Positions 1 through 7,480 of a DNA stretch of 30,463 nucleotides are shown here, piece after piece. A program made the translations under genes and the position numbers. The notes under the pieces are model-generated. The model worked only from the letters and a program-made list of their open reading frames with translations. It made no database searches and was not told the origin of the DNA. Position 1 is the first letter of the stretch. Every line of letters starts with the position of its first letter. Location: assembly GCA_031283915.1 (NCBI GenBank), contig JAITAY010000100.1, positions 1 to 30,463 on the forward strand, read 5' to 3'. The DNA comes from Tannerella sp. (lineage in GTDB: Bacteria; Bacteroidota; Bacteroidia; Bacteroidales; Tannerellaceae).

Positions 1-1
1 T

Positions 2-106
2 AGACATATCTACCCAAACAACCGTTACGACACCCATGAGTACGACTGTTCATGCACGGATAACGTGCGAATTGGATTTAACAAATACCACTCCAATTAT
101 TTCTGA
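2..106 (+). CDS. Possible C-terminal end of a gene cut by the window edge
   Basis: Frame 2 is open from the window edge to a TGA at 104-106 and encodes 34 residues ending NKYHSNYF. Its codons look protein-like, with many C-ending aromatic and Asn/Asp codons and charged or aromatic residues. Frame 3 is also open to a TAA at 110-112 and gives a Thr-rich peptide, so the choice of frame is uncertain. I do not recognise the protein. Without the upstream sequence this is only a plausible gene tail. Confidence 0.35.
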   Translation, partial: RHIYPNNRYDTHEYDCSCTDNVRIGFNKYHSNYF

Positions 107-164
107 TTATTAACGGTACTAATTTGTTGATTCATCAAACCGTCCGTAATTTTATGGCCGTTTA

Positions 165-395
165 TTGAAAAGAGCGATGAACTTCATTTTTTTATATGAT
201 ATGATTTGCCTGCTTGCAGGTATACCGGCTGTCTTTCAGCTTACGGGCTGTCTGATGGCATCTCCGGCATACGTCTGTGTGTCGGAGGGAGATGAAAGCG
301 TTTCCGGGCGACTGCCCGAAACGCATGAACCCGTTATTCAAACCCTTTTCAGACCGACCGCACGCAACGGCATCCAATGTTGCCCCCGTACATGA
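165..395 (+). CDS. Doubtful 72-76 aa ORF with a lipoprotein-like N-terminus
   Basis: The ORF opens at TTG 165 (MKRAMNFIF...) or ATG 177. From the TTG start it has a positive n-region, a hydrophobic stretch and an LTGC lipobox-like motif at about residues 26-29. An Asp inside the hydrophobic stretch is unusual for a signal peptide. The remaining ~47 residues resemble no family I know. It lies in an otherwise empty 350-bp stretch (107-459), and no TAnnTTTG promoter box was seen in front of it. It could equally be chance. The interval also holds a hairpin (TGCCCCC 381-387 with GGGGGCA 399-405) without a T-tract. Confidence 0.22.
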   Translation: MKRAMNFIFLYDMICLLAGIPAVFQLTGCLMASPAYVCVSEGDESVSGRLPETHEPVIQTLFRPTARNGIQCCPRT

Positions 396-459
396 ACAGG
401 GGGCATAACCAACAGCTTTTAATGAATTTAATTAAGAACAAAATAAAAAACAATTGATT

Positions 460-1014
460 ATGAAAACAAACAGAAAACATAAAACAGGGACAGGAAAGTG
501 TATGCACAGTGTAGCCTGTCTGCTTGTGGCCGGCCTGCTGGCGTTTTGCTGCTGCGACAGTGAGTCGATTCCCCCGGAATTAGCACATTTGAAGGGCACA
601 AAATGGAAGCTGGCAGGCATTGTAGACGTAGAAACAGGCGTATTGGAAGAAATTATACCCAAAAAGGGAACTGTTATCGAACAGGATGGAACGCAAAAAC
701 TGGTAGACGGAGAACCGATGGATTGCGAAAAATGCTATACGCTTACATTTACAGCGGATGCTAAGGCGCAGGGATGGTCTGTGTCGAACGAACTGTATGT
801 CTCTTTTTTCGATCCGATTCAAATCAGTTCGGCAAATATCTTCTTTTCCCAAAAACCTTTATGTGGAGGTACAGAAGTTGGAGAATCGCCTCAGCCAACC
901 CGCTATATTAAAGCCCTGACAGATTTAACCTCTTACATGTATTATAATAATGAACTAAAGCTCTTTTACAGCAACAACAGAAATTATTTACTCTATAAAT
1001 TAATACAGCAATGA
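460..1014 (+). CDS. Lipoprotein of unknown function, possibly META/HslJ-like
   Basis: The preferred start is ATG 460, because the longer frame would need TTG 454; this gives 184 aa. The N-terminus has a basic n-region (MKTNRKHKTGTGK), a hydrophobic core and a Cys cluster in LLAFCCC that fits a lipobox, so an envelope lipoprotein is likely. The mature part begins LKGTKWKLAGI, contains CYTLTF and NELYVSF, and ends NELKLFYSNNRNYLLYKLI. That arrangement resembles small Bacteroidales lipoproteins with a META/HslJ-like fold, recognised by pattern only. The TGA stop overlaps the ATG of the following protease in ATGA (1011-1014), so translation is probably coupled. The coupling suggests a role linked to the protease, such as chaperone, inhibitor or anchor, but that is inference. 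Confidence 0.8.
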   Translation: MKTNRKHKTGTGKCMHSVACLLVAGLLAFCCCDSESIPPELAHLKGTKWKLAGIVDVETGVLEEIIPKKGTVIEQDGTQKLVDGEPMDCEKCYTLTFTADAKAQGWSVSNELYVSFFDPIQISSANIFFSQKPLCGGTEVGESPQPTRYIKALTDLTSYMYYNNELKLFYSNNRNYLLYKLIQQ

Positions 1015-3239
1015 AAAAGATTTTATTATTGACAACAGTGAGTCTGTTTGTGTGCGCCTTGCATGCACAGATTACAACGAATGAAATGCCTTACGGTCTG
1101 AAAAACGTAACAGCCGTCACTATGGCAAACAAACAGAATGTGAATACCCTGCCGGCTCCAAACAGAGCCGCCATTGCACGGGAGGATTCGGTAAACGACA
1201 GTCAACCGGGGCCTGTGCGCTATGCTTATCCAGTAGAGGTAAACTTTACGCCGGCAAACTCCGGCGTGTGGCAGGAACTGGAAGATGGCAGTAAAATCTG
1301 GCGTTTGAAGGTGAAGCTGTCCGGGGCGCTGTCGACCAACGCACTGTACGACAAATTCTGGCTGCCGGAAGGCGCAAAGTTTTTTGTTTACAGCGAGGAT
1401 ACCGAACAGTATATTGGAGCCATCACTTCCGAGTATATCGGGGGAAGCCGTGAAAATCCCATTGCATTTGCAACGGCAATAATTTACGGCGAGAGTGCAG
1501 TGTTTGAATATTACCAGCCGGCATCCGTCAGCGACTCTGCCGTCATATCCATATCTCGTATTGATTATGGATACCGGTATGTCAACAATCCTTATGCAAA
1601 TGTATTGCTGGGGTTCGGGGATTCGGGAAGCTGTCAGGTAAATATTAACTGTTCGGAAGGGAATAACTGGCAAACAGAGAAGCATGCTGTAGCCAAAGTA
1701 AATGTTGTAGGGCCGGATGGTTCAAGCTGGTGTTCGTGTGCGTTAGTGAACAACACAAACAACGATCTTACGCCTTATGTATTAACCGCTGATCACTGTT
1801 TGAAAGGCTTGGATGCTATCAGTAATAACAATGCCAGTCAATGGGTATTTTATTGGGAATATGAGAGTTCCGGGTGCAATAACAGCGCTACTGAACCGAC
1901 ATTGCGGACTACGACAGGAGCTACGGTAGTAGCCAACAATTCGGTTTCGGATTTTGCATTAGTCCGTTTAACGCAGAATCCCTGTAATGTATCAGGAGTA
2001 ACGCCGTATTATTTGGGCTGGGATCGTTCGGGTAGTGCCGGTACGAGCGCTGTTGGGATACATCATCCAGCAGGAGATGTGAAGAAAATTTCTACGTTGA
2101 ACAATGCAACAACGAGTTCGGGAAATTTCTGGCAACACTATTGGAATCAAACAACTAATGGATATAGTGTAACAGAGGGAGGATCTTCCGGTTCTCCATT
2201 GATTAATAATTATCGTCGTGTTATTGGTCAATTATATGGAGGAACTTCTGTTGACTGTACTAACCCAAGTCAAGATCTTTCTATGTACGGAAAATTCAAT
2301 GTTTCCTGGACGGGTAATAGCGCATCGGATAACCGTCGTAAATTGCAGCCTTGGTTAGACCCGGCCGGAACCAATCCGAATACTTTAAACGGAATGTCTA
2401 TTCCCACAGTTAGCATCACCAGCGGCCCCTCTCTGCTTTGCCCCGGTTCTTCCGGTACATTTACGGCAAGCGGTTCTTCCACCAGTTATATCTGGACGTG
2501 CAGCAGCTATTTGACTCCGGGCACAGCATCAGGCAACAGCAAAACCTTTACAGCGAAAAGCGGCAGCGATGCTCTAGGATGGGTAGCCGTGAATCTGAGT
2601 TCGGTAGAACTGGCCAGGAAAGAGGTCTGGGTCGGCAATCCGTATGACATACCGAATCAAGTGTCCGTCAACATGCCGTTAAACACGCCGACCGTAATTA
2701 CGCCCTCACTGACAGCCTATCAGCAGAAAATGGGGATAACCAGCTTTTACTGGGTATGGAACCAGAGCAACGGCGCCACGCTGGGCAATTCGTACGGCGC
2801 TACGGCAACCGTGACCCTCAAGAATAACGGTACAAGCACCCTTCATGCTTACGGTATCAATTCGTGCGGAGGAAATACTACGGGCGCTCCCATGTTTATT
2901 TACAACATATCCAGGAGCTATTCCTCTTCCTCGTACCTCCTGTCGGCCTATCCGAATCCCGTTTCGAGCGTGCTGAACGTGCAACTCGAGGAACAGGAAC
3001 TGGAAACGGCTTCGTCGTCGTCAGGCCAGCAAAGAGTCACCGGTTCGGCCCCCGTGTACACGATCCGCCTGTACAACGCCGCGGGCACGCCGGTTCTCCA
3101 GACCACAGCCAACGACGTCGGAACCGTTCAGTTGAATGTCGGCAGCCTGCCCAACGGCATTTATACGCTGCACGTGCATGACGGCACGGACAGCCCGCCG
3201 TTAACGCAGCACATTGTCATCTCACATGGAGCGAATTGA
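1011..3239 (+). CDS. Secreted lysyl-endopeptidase-like S1 serine protease with T9SS sorting domain
   Basis: The 742-aa protein starts with a clear signal peptide (MKKILLLTTVSLFVCALHAQ). A pro-like region (about 21-215) precedes a chymotrypsin-fold protease domain. The visible triad is His262 in LTADHC, Asp314 in SVSDFALVRL and Ser393 in GGSSGSP. The Cys pattern, WDRSG, and AVGIHHPAGDVKKIS resemble lysyl endopeptidases (Lys-C type), so cleavage after Lys is likely but not proven. A Cys- and Ser-rich PKD-like region (about 465-640) follows. The last ~80 residues (SAYPNPVSSVLNV, then LYNAAGTPVLQ and LPNGIYTLHV) form a type A T9SS C-terminal sorting domain. The protein should therefore cross the outer membrane by T9SS and be surface-attached or released. 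It overlaps the preceding lipoprotein gene by ATGA. Confidence 0.93.
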   Translation: MKKILLLTTVSLFVCALHAQITTNEMPYGLKNVTAVTMANKQNVNTLPAPNRAAIAREDSVNDSQPGPVRYAYPVEVNFTPANSGVWQELEDGSKIWRLKVKLSGALSTNALYDKFWLPEGAKFFVYSEDTEQYIGAITSEYIGGSRENPIAFATAIIYGESAVFEYYQPASVSDSAVISISRIDYGYRYVNNPYANVLLGFGDSGSCQVNINCSEGNNWQTEKHAVAKVNVVGPDGSSWCSCALVNNTNNDLTPYVLTADHCLKGLDAISNNNASQWVFYWEYESSGCNNSATEPTLRTTTGATVVANNSVSDFALVRLTQNPCNVSGVTPYYLGWDRSGSAGTSAVGIHHPAGDVKKISTLNNATTSSGNFWQHYWNQTTNGYSVTEGGSSGSPLINNYRRVIGQLYGGTSVDCTNPSQDLSMYGKFNVSWTGNSASDNRRKLQPWLDPAGTNPNTLNGMSIPTVSITSGPSLLCPGSSGTFTASGSSTSYIWTCSSYLTPGTASGNSKTFTAKSGSDALGWVAVNLSSVELARKEVWVGNPYDIPNQVSVNMPLNTPTVITPSLTAYQQKMGITSFYWVWNQSNGATLGNSYGATATVTLKNNGTSTLHAYGINSCGGNTTGAPMFIYNISRSYSSSSYLLSAYPNPVSSVLNVQLEEQELETASSSSGQQRVTGSAPVYTIRLYNAAGTPVLQTTANDVGTVQLNVGSLPNGIYTLHVHDGTDSPPLTQHIVISHGAN

Positions 3240-3254
3240 TTTTTTCGGATTCGC

Positions 3255-3285
3255 CACCTGTCCCCCGGCGGTCGGGGGACAGGTG
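3255..3285. terminator. Perfect 13-bp hairpin after the protease gene
   Basis: CACCTGTCCCCCG (3255-3267) pairs perfectly with CGGGGGACAGGTG (3273-3285) around a 5-base loop, 16 bp after the protease stop codon. There is no T-tract on either side, so it is not a textbook intrinsic terminator. It could protect the 3' end of the transcript or act with another factor. The rest of 3286-3420 holds no gene. Confidence 0.6.
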
Positions 3286-3373
3286 AAATCCGGCAATCAC
3301 ATTTCCGTTTTCTTAACCAAATCCTCCCGAAAGTTTAACGAATTTACCGCCGGTCTATTCGGATGAAAAACAG

Positions 3374-3381
3374 TACCTTTG
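3374..3381 (+). promoter_or_regulatory. Bacteroidota -7 box (TACCTTTG)
   Basis: TACCTTTG matches the Bacteroidota -7 consensus TAnnTTTG exactly and lies 50 bp before the small repeat ORF at 3431. A transcript from here would run through the 21-bp array into the 218-aa gene. No convincing -33 TTTG is visible at the usual distance. Confidence 0.45.
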
Positions 3382-3430
3382 TCACGTTTGATATAAAAAA
3401 TCGACTGAACAGAACTAAAATTAAAAAGAG

Positions 3431-3700
3431 ATGACCGTGCAAGCAGCCCCAAAAGTTTCAAAACCGGAAGCGGAAGAATACCCGAAACAGATTTTTCCGA
3501 AAAGCAACCGTATTTTTAACGGAGAAGCATCTATTGCCGTTAAAAATATGCGTGCCTTTGCCGTAAAGGTGCGCACCTTTGGCGTAAAGGTGCGCACCTT
3601 TGCCGTAAAAGTGCGCACCTTTGGCGCGAAAGTGCGCACCTTTGACGTAAAAGTGCGCGCCTTTGGCGGCCAAACCCCTGTCCTTTTAAAAACAATATAA
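3431..3700 (+). CDS. Heptad-repeat ORF (89 aa), coding status uncertain
   Basis: This ORF starts at ATG 3431, downstream of a TAnnTTTG box, and spans the 21-bp tandem array. Residues ~38-79 read as heptads of the form VKVRTFG, with variants ending in A or D, between a non-repetitive leader (~37 aa) and a short tail. It is strongly basic. Because 21 bp is a multiple of three, the array is open in several frames on both strands; a minus-strand frame reads as KVRTFTA/KVRTFTP. Openness alone therefore does not prove translation. It could be a leader peptide for the gene at 3736, which starts 35 bp after its stop in another frame. No known family is recognised. Confidence 0.35.
   Translation: MTVQAAPKVSKPEAEEYPKQIFPKSNRIFNGEASIAVKNMRAFAVKVRTFGVKVRTFAVKVRTFGAKVRTFDVKVRAFGGQTPVLLKTI
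3542..3667. repeat. 21-bp tandem array, six units, palindromic core
   Basis: Six head-to-tail units of exactly 21 bp start at 3542, 3563, 3584, 3605, 3626 and 3647. The first is degenerate. Units 2 and 3 contain the perfect 16-bp palindrome AAAGGTGCGCACCTTT, units 4 and 5 keep the GTGCGCAC core, and unit 6 has drifted to GTGCGCGC. There are no spacers, so this is not a CRISPR array. The period equals seven codons and also two helical turns of B-DNA, which would put every palindrome on the same face of the helix. The array ends 68 bp before the start of the 218-aa gene. Confidence 0.95.
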
Positions 3701-3735
3701 CTGAATAATAACCATCTAACAAAAATAACAGACTT

Positions 3736-4392
3736 ATGAGCAAAAGAAAAGGAACTCTTGACAAGCCGGATGCCGAATTTCTGGCACAGGCAAACACGAT
3801 TAACAGTCAGTGTAACCAGCACAAAACCGACTGGAAGATAGACGACGACCGGCTGACCACCTTCGACGGGCTGCTGGGCGTCGCCAACACCGCTTACGCG
3901 GCCAACAGGGACAAGGCGACCAAAAACGCCACCACCTCAGCCCGCAAGAAGGCGGCGTTTGGCGAACTGAAACACTTCCTGGGGCCGTTTATCGACTACC
4001 TCGAAGTGAATTTCAGCGTGCCCGACGCCGCGCTCGACGCCATGGGGCTGCGTTCGCGCCATCATCATGCGCACCTCCCCCTGCCGCGTCCCACGGACGA
4101 AGTCGTGCTCTCGGTCAGGAAGCAGCACGACGAAATGACCCTCTACGCCTCGCGCGTCGAACTGGGACACCCCACGGCCACGACCGCGCTGGCGACGCAT
4201 CACGGCTTCATGCTGCGTTACAAAATCGAAGGCGAGGAGCATTACCGCACGGTCATCTCCACCCGCCTGCATCACACCCTCTTCTTCGAACGCCAAGACG
4301 AAGGCAAGCGTGTCTACCTCTCGGCCGCCTGGGTCAGCCCCCGCCTCGAAACGGGACCCTGGAGCGACGAATTTTCGGAAGTCATCGGATGA
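3736..4392 (+). CDS. Protein of unknown function (218 aa), paralogue of the gene at 18577-19239
   Basis: ATG 3736 opens a 218-aa cytosolic-looking protein with no signal peptide or membrane segment. The first ~110 residues look helical. The C-terminal half looks beta-rich, like a fibronectin-III-type fold, and ends RLETGPWSDEFSEVIG. The 220-aa minus-strand gene at 18577-19239 has the same plan: a helical half ending in AFIREYL (here PFIDYLEV), the (L/M)GL-H--H--LP segment, a beta half, and a C-terminal GPWS motif. Both lie directly downstream of a 21-bp-period array. I have seen this family only as hypothetical proteins of Bacteroidales. The coding sequence is markedly GC-rich. Its TGA stop overlaps the ATG of a 28-codon ORF that leads into the dehydratase gene. 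No function is assigned. Confidence 0.85.
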   Translation: MSKRKGTLDKPDAEFLAQANTINSQCNQHKTDWKIDDDRLTTFDGLLGVANTAYAANRDKATKNATTSARKKAAFGELKHFLGPFIDYLEVNFSVPDAALDAMGLRSRHHHAHLPLPRPTDEVVLSVRKQHDEMTLYASRVELGHPTATTALATHHGFMLRYKIEGEEHYRTVISTRLHHTLFFERQDEGKRVYLSAAWVSPRLETGPWSDEFSEVIG

Positions 4393-4475
4393 CGGCTTCC
4401 CACAGCCCCTCCCCACCAGGCAGGGACCTGTTTTTCAACAACCTGTTTAATCATTTCGATTTCGGTCAACCGTAA
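4389..4475 (+). CDS. Possible 28-aa linking ORF
   Basis: This mini-ORF starts at ATG 4389, overlapping the TGA of the 218-aa gene (ATGA). It ends with TAA 4473-4475, overlapping the ATG at 4475 of the dehydratase (TAATG). The peptide begins MTASHSPSPPGRDLF and ends NHFDFGQP and resembles nothing known. The two perfect junctions could couple translation from the 218-aa gene to the dehydratase, or the ORF could be a remnant of a lost gene. Chance cannot be excluded at this length. Confidence 0.22.
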   Translation: MTASHSPSPPGRDLFFNNLFNHFDFGQP

Positions 4476-4891
4476 TGTACAGCCGAAATCCACATCACAA
4501 ACAAATGCTTTCCGATTATTACACAGTCAACAGCCGGCGGACGGAGGACGAAACCGCCATTTTTGAAGTATCGCTCAATCCCGCTTCGGTCGTATACCGG
4601 GGACATTTCCCCGACATGCCGGTAGCGCCGGGCGTATGCAATATCCAGTTGATCAAGGAGTGTGTCGAGCAACTGACGGGACGCCGGCTGCAAATCAGCC
4701 ACATTGCCCGTTGCCGGCTGACAACCCTCCTGCAACCGCAGAAGCATCCCGACTTGCAGGTGCGCATCCGGCTGCTCGAACACACGGAGGCGCGGGTCAG
4801 CGCACAAACCGTCATCGGACAGGGCGAGGCGACCTATTTCACCCTCGCGTTCGACGCCCACGTACAACAACCTCAGCACCGGAACGTATGA
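4475..4891 (+). CDS. Hotdog-fold 3-hydroxyacyl-ACP dehydratase-like protein (FabZ/ApeI-like)
   Basis: The 138-aa single-domain protein has the signature YRGHFPDMPVAPGVCNIQLI at residues 41-60. His44 matches the catalytic His of FabZ/FabA. The position of the FabZ Glu seems to hold Gln58. Such PGVCxxQ variants are, as I recall, seen in dehydratases of aryl-polyene and flexirubin/dialkylresorcinol pathways, so the enzyme probably acts on ACP-bound acyl chains. ATG 4475 is the longest start; Met11 at 4505 (MLSDYYTV) is an equally good alternative. The gene overlaps the MMPL exporter by ATGA (4888-4891), a pairing typical of those clusters. The ketosynthases, acyltransferases and carrier proteins of a full cluster are absent here. 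Confidence 0.82.
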   Translation: MYSRNPHHKQMLSDYYTVNSRRTEDETAIFEVSLNPASVVYRGHFPDMPVAPGVCNIQLIKECVEQLTGRRLQISHIARCRLTTLLQPQKHPDLQVRIRLLEHTEARVSAQTVIGQGEATYFTLAFDAHVQQPQHRNV

Positions 4892-7338
4892 GGACGCCGT
4901 ACCGTTTTTTTAGAGCGCACAAGCTCCTTTTCTACGGGTTGCTGACCTTCAGCAGCCTGTTGTTCGTTTATCTGGGGAGCCGGGTGACCTACGAAGAAGA
5001 CATCACCAAACTGCTGCCTTCGGCACAGACGGGCAGCACCGAAAAACTGGTTTTCGAGAACCTGAAAGTCAAGGACAAAATCTTCCTGCTCTTCGTCCCC
5101 CGGACAGACGCGGCGGATGCCGGCCTGCTGGCCGAACGCTGCGACGCTTTCATGGAGGGACTGCTGCAAAGGGATTCGGCCACGCATTACATCCACGATG
5201 TGCTGTACCGGATCGACGACGAGCTGATGCAAACGGGCATGGCCTGGTTGTTTGACCATGCGCCGGCTTTCCTGGACACAATGCGCTATCCGCACATGGA
5301 GGCGCTGCTGACCCGGGAGGCGATCGAGCGGCAGATGGCGGCTAATTACGAACAGATGATTTCGCCTTCGGGCATGGCCCTGCGCGAGGTGATCCGCCGG
5401 GATCCCGCCGGCCTGCGTTCCCTGTTCACGGACGGCGGCGCGGCGCTGGCCGGGGGGGCCGGCGGCCCGTACCGGCTGACGTACCGTCATTTCTTCCCGC
5501 CCGACTCGAGCCTGGCGGTGGCCTTCCTGTCGCCGGACTTCAATGCGTTCGATTCCAAATCCGGCGCCCGGCTGGTGGCGCTGATCGAGGCGGAAATCGA
5601 GGCTTTCGGGGCGGAGCATCCGGACGTGGAGGTGATGTTCCACGGCGTGCCGGCGCAAAGCGTCTTCAATGCGCGCCAGATCAAAAAAGACCTCACGCTG
5701 ACGCTGGGCGTCTCCCTGGCGGTGTCGTGTCTCCTCATCGGCCTCTGTTTCCGTAGCCGCCGGACGCTGCTGATCCTGCTGAGTCCCGTGCTCTACGGGA
5801 CGTTCTTTGCGCTGAGCGGCGTCTACCTGATCCGCGGCAGCCTGTCGCTGCTGGCCGTCGGCATCGGCGCCATTGTGCTGGGCGTGGCGCTGAGCTACTG
5901 CCTGCACTTCCTGACGCATTACAGGTATGTGGGCGATCCGGTGCGGATTCTCCGGGAACAGACCGTCCCGATCCTCCTGTGTTGCCTGACGACCATCGGC
6001 GCCTTCACGGGGCTGCTGTTCACCCGCTCCGAACTGCTGCGCGACTTCGGGCTGTTTGCTTCCCTGGCGCTGGCGGGCACCACGCTGTTTTGCCTGCTCT
6101 TCCTGCCGCAATTCCTCAAGCCCTGTCGCCCGCGGCCCCTGGACGGCGTCTTCGCCCTGATCGACCGAATCAACGCCTTCCCCTTCGACCGGCAAAGATG
6201 GCTGATCCTCCTGCTGACCCTCTTCTGCGGCCTCTGCTGCTATACCTCGCGACGGGTCACGTTCGACACCAACCTGCGAAACATCGGATACCACGAACCG
6301 AAAGTAGTGCGCTCCATGCAGTTGCTGGCCGCGAAGACCACGCCGGGTGATGCATCGCTCTACTATGCCGTGACCTCTCCCGAACTCGACGCCGCCCTGA
6401 CGGCTCACCGGCAACTGGCGGCCACGCTCGACAGTTTGCAAGCCCGGGGCCTCGTGAGCGGTTATGCGAAGACGTCCCTGCTGCTGCTTCCGGAACACGA
6501 ACAGGAGATACGCCTCCGCCGGTGGCGCGCGTTCTGGACGCCGGAACGCATCGCCCGTACGCGGGCGGAGGTGACCCGTGCCGCACGGGCACGGGGTTTC
6601 AAGCCGGAAATGTTCGATCCGTTTTTTGAAATGCTGACCGTCGACCACCGTCCGGCGTCGCTCTACGACCAGGGCATCCTCCCCGGCGAACTGATGTCCA
6701 ACATCGTGGAATATACCGACAGCCTCTATTTAGTGTATACCTCCGTACAGATGCCGCCGGAGGGGATGAACGCGGTGAGCGACCTCATCACCGCCCGTCC
6801 GCACCGGCTGGTCATTGACCCGTTTTATTATACCGGCGACATGGTGCGTATCCTGAACGACGACTTCAACACGACGCTGGGAGTTTCGTCCCTTTTCGTA
6901 TTTGTCATCCTGCTGCTGGCCTTCCGCAAAGGGTCACGCGCCCTGCTGGCCTTCCTCCCGATGGGGCTGAGCTGGTACGTCGTACTGGGCGTCATGGGCC
7001 TGACGGGCCATGCCTTTAACCTGATCAACATCGTGATTTCGACGTTTATCTTCGGCGTGGGGGTGGATTACAGTATTTTTGTGATGGACGGTCTGGTGGC
7101 CGGCAGCCAGCGCAACGACAAACAGTTACTGACGCATCACAAAACGGCGATCTTCTTCTCGGCCGCCGTCCTGATGGTCAGCATTGCGCCACTGACCTTC
7201 GCCGCACACCCGGCCATCCGTTCGGTAGGGTTTGCCACGCTGGTGGGCATGAGCTTTACCGTACTGATCACCTATACCCTTCCGCCGTTTCTCTTCCGGA
7301 TACTACACAGAAAGACGTCCGTCCGGCGCAGAAGATAG
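4888..7338 (+). CDS. MMPL/RND-family predicted lipid or polyketide exporter
   Basis: The correct start is ATG 4888, inside the ATGA overlap with the dehydratase gene; this gives 816 aa. Topology follows the RND/MMPL plan in two halves: TM1 at ~12-30, a large periplasmic loop starting VTYEEDITKLLPS, and a TM cluster from ~265 to ~410. A second TM starts at ~437, followed by a second loop (VTFDTNLRNIGY) and a final TM cluster at ~660-805. The motif GVGVDYSIFVMDG in the last cluster is typical of the family. Homologues act as inner-membrane exporters for hydrophobic products, and the dehydratase next door points to an acyl-chain product. The gene is GC-rich. Its TAG stop abuts a 90-bp inverted-repeat element. 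The long open frame on the opposite strand (about 4873-6648) is a composition shadow. Confidence 0.9.
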   Translation: MRTPYRFFRAHKLLFYGLLTFSSLLFVYLGSRVTYEEDITKLLPSAQTGSTEKLVFENLKVKDKIFLLFVPRTDAADAGLLAERCDAFMEGLLQRDSATHYIHDVLYRIDDELMQTGMAWLFDHAPAFLDTMRYPHMEALLTREAIERQMAANYEQMISPSGMALREVIRRDPAGLRSLFTDGGAALAGGAGGPYRLTYRHFFPPDSSLAVAFLSPDFNAFDSKSGARLVALIEAEIEAFGAEHPDVEVMFHGVPAQSVFNARQIKKDLTLTLGVSLAVSCLLIGLCFRSRRTLLILLSPVLYGTFFALSGVYLIRGSLSLLAVGIGAIVLGVALSYCLHFLTHYRYVGDPVRILREQTVPILLCCLTTIGAFTGLLFTRSELLRDFGLFASLALAGTTLFCLLFLPQFLKPCRPRPLDGVFALIDRINAFPFDRQRWLILLLTLFCGLCCYTSRRVTFDTNLRNIGYHEPKVVRSMQLLAAKTTPGDASLYYAVTSPELDAALTAHRQLAATLDSLQARGLVSGYAKTSLLLLPEHEQEIRLRRWRAFWTPERIARTRAEVTRAARARGFKPEMFDPFFEMLTVDHRPASLYDQGILPGELMSNIVEYTDSLYLVYTSVQMPPEGMNAVSDLITARPHRLVIDPFYYTGDMVRILNDDFNTTLGVSSLFVFVILLLAFRKGSRALLAFLPMGLSWYVVLGVMGLTGHAFNLINIVISTFIFGVGVDYSIFVMDGLVAGSQRNDKQLLTHHKTAIFFSAAVLMVSIAPLTFAAHPAIRSVGFATLVGMSFTVLITYTLPPFLFRILHRKTSVRRRR

Positions 7339-7427
7339 GAGCTGTCTGTAAAGTACGTAAGCATTTTCAGGAGGAAGTAGGGTGAAAAACAGACCCGTAA
7401 AGGGGTGGTTTATTTACAGACAGCTCC
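7338..7427. mobile_element. 90-bp MITE-like element with 15-bp perfect inverted ends
   Basis: GGAGCTGTCTGTAAA (7338-7352) and its exact reverse complement (7413-7427) bound a 60-bp interior without a gene. The triplet ATA precedes the left end (7335-7337) and follows the right end (7428-7430), which fits a 3-bp target duplication. The ends resemble terminal repeats of insertion sequences, so this is probably a non-autonomous derivative. It overlaps the last base of the exporter's stop codon and lies between two convergent genes, where its long hairpin might also act as a bidirectional terminator. Confidence 0.7.
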
Positions 7428-7480
7428 ATAGTGAATGCATCCGCAAGAAATAGCCTGAAACCATTGAATTGTTGAATTTT

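Noticed and set aside
3542..3667. CRISPR array
   Set aside because: The 21-bp units are directly adjacent with no unique spacers, and no cas gene is present. The same holds for 19682-19912.
3421..3822. Minus-strand 133-aa KVRTFTA repeat ORF as a gene
   Set aside because: The units are palindromic and a multiple of three long, so the reverse strand is open automatically. It runs into the start of the 218-aa gene and has no promoter box.
4873..6648. 591-aa ORF on the minus strand opposite the exporter
   Set aside because: Gln/Arg/His-rich, no family resemblance, and fully antisense to a clear MMPL gene in GC-rich DNA: a codon-bias shadow.
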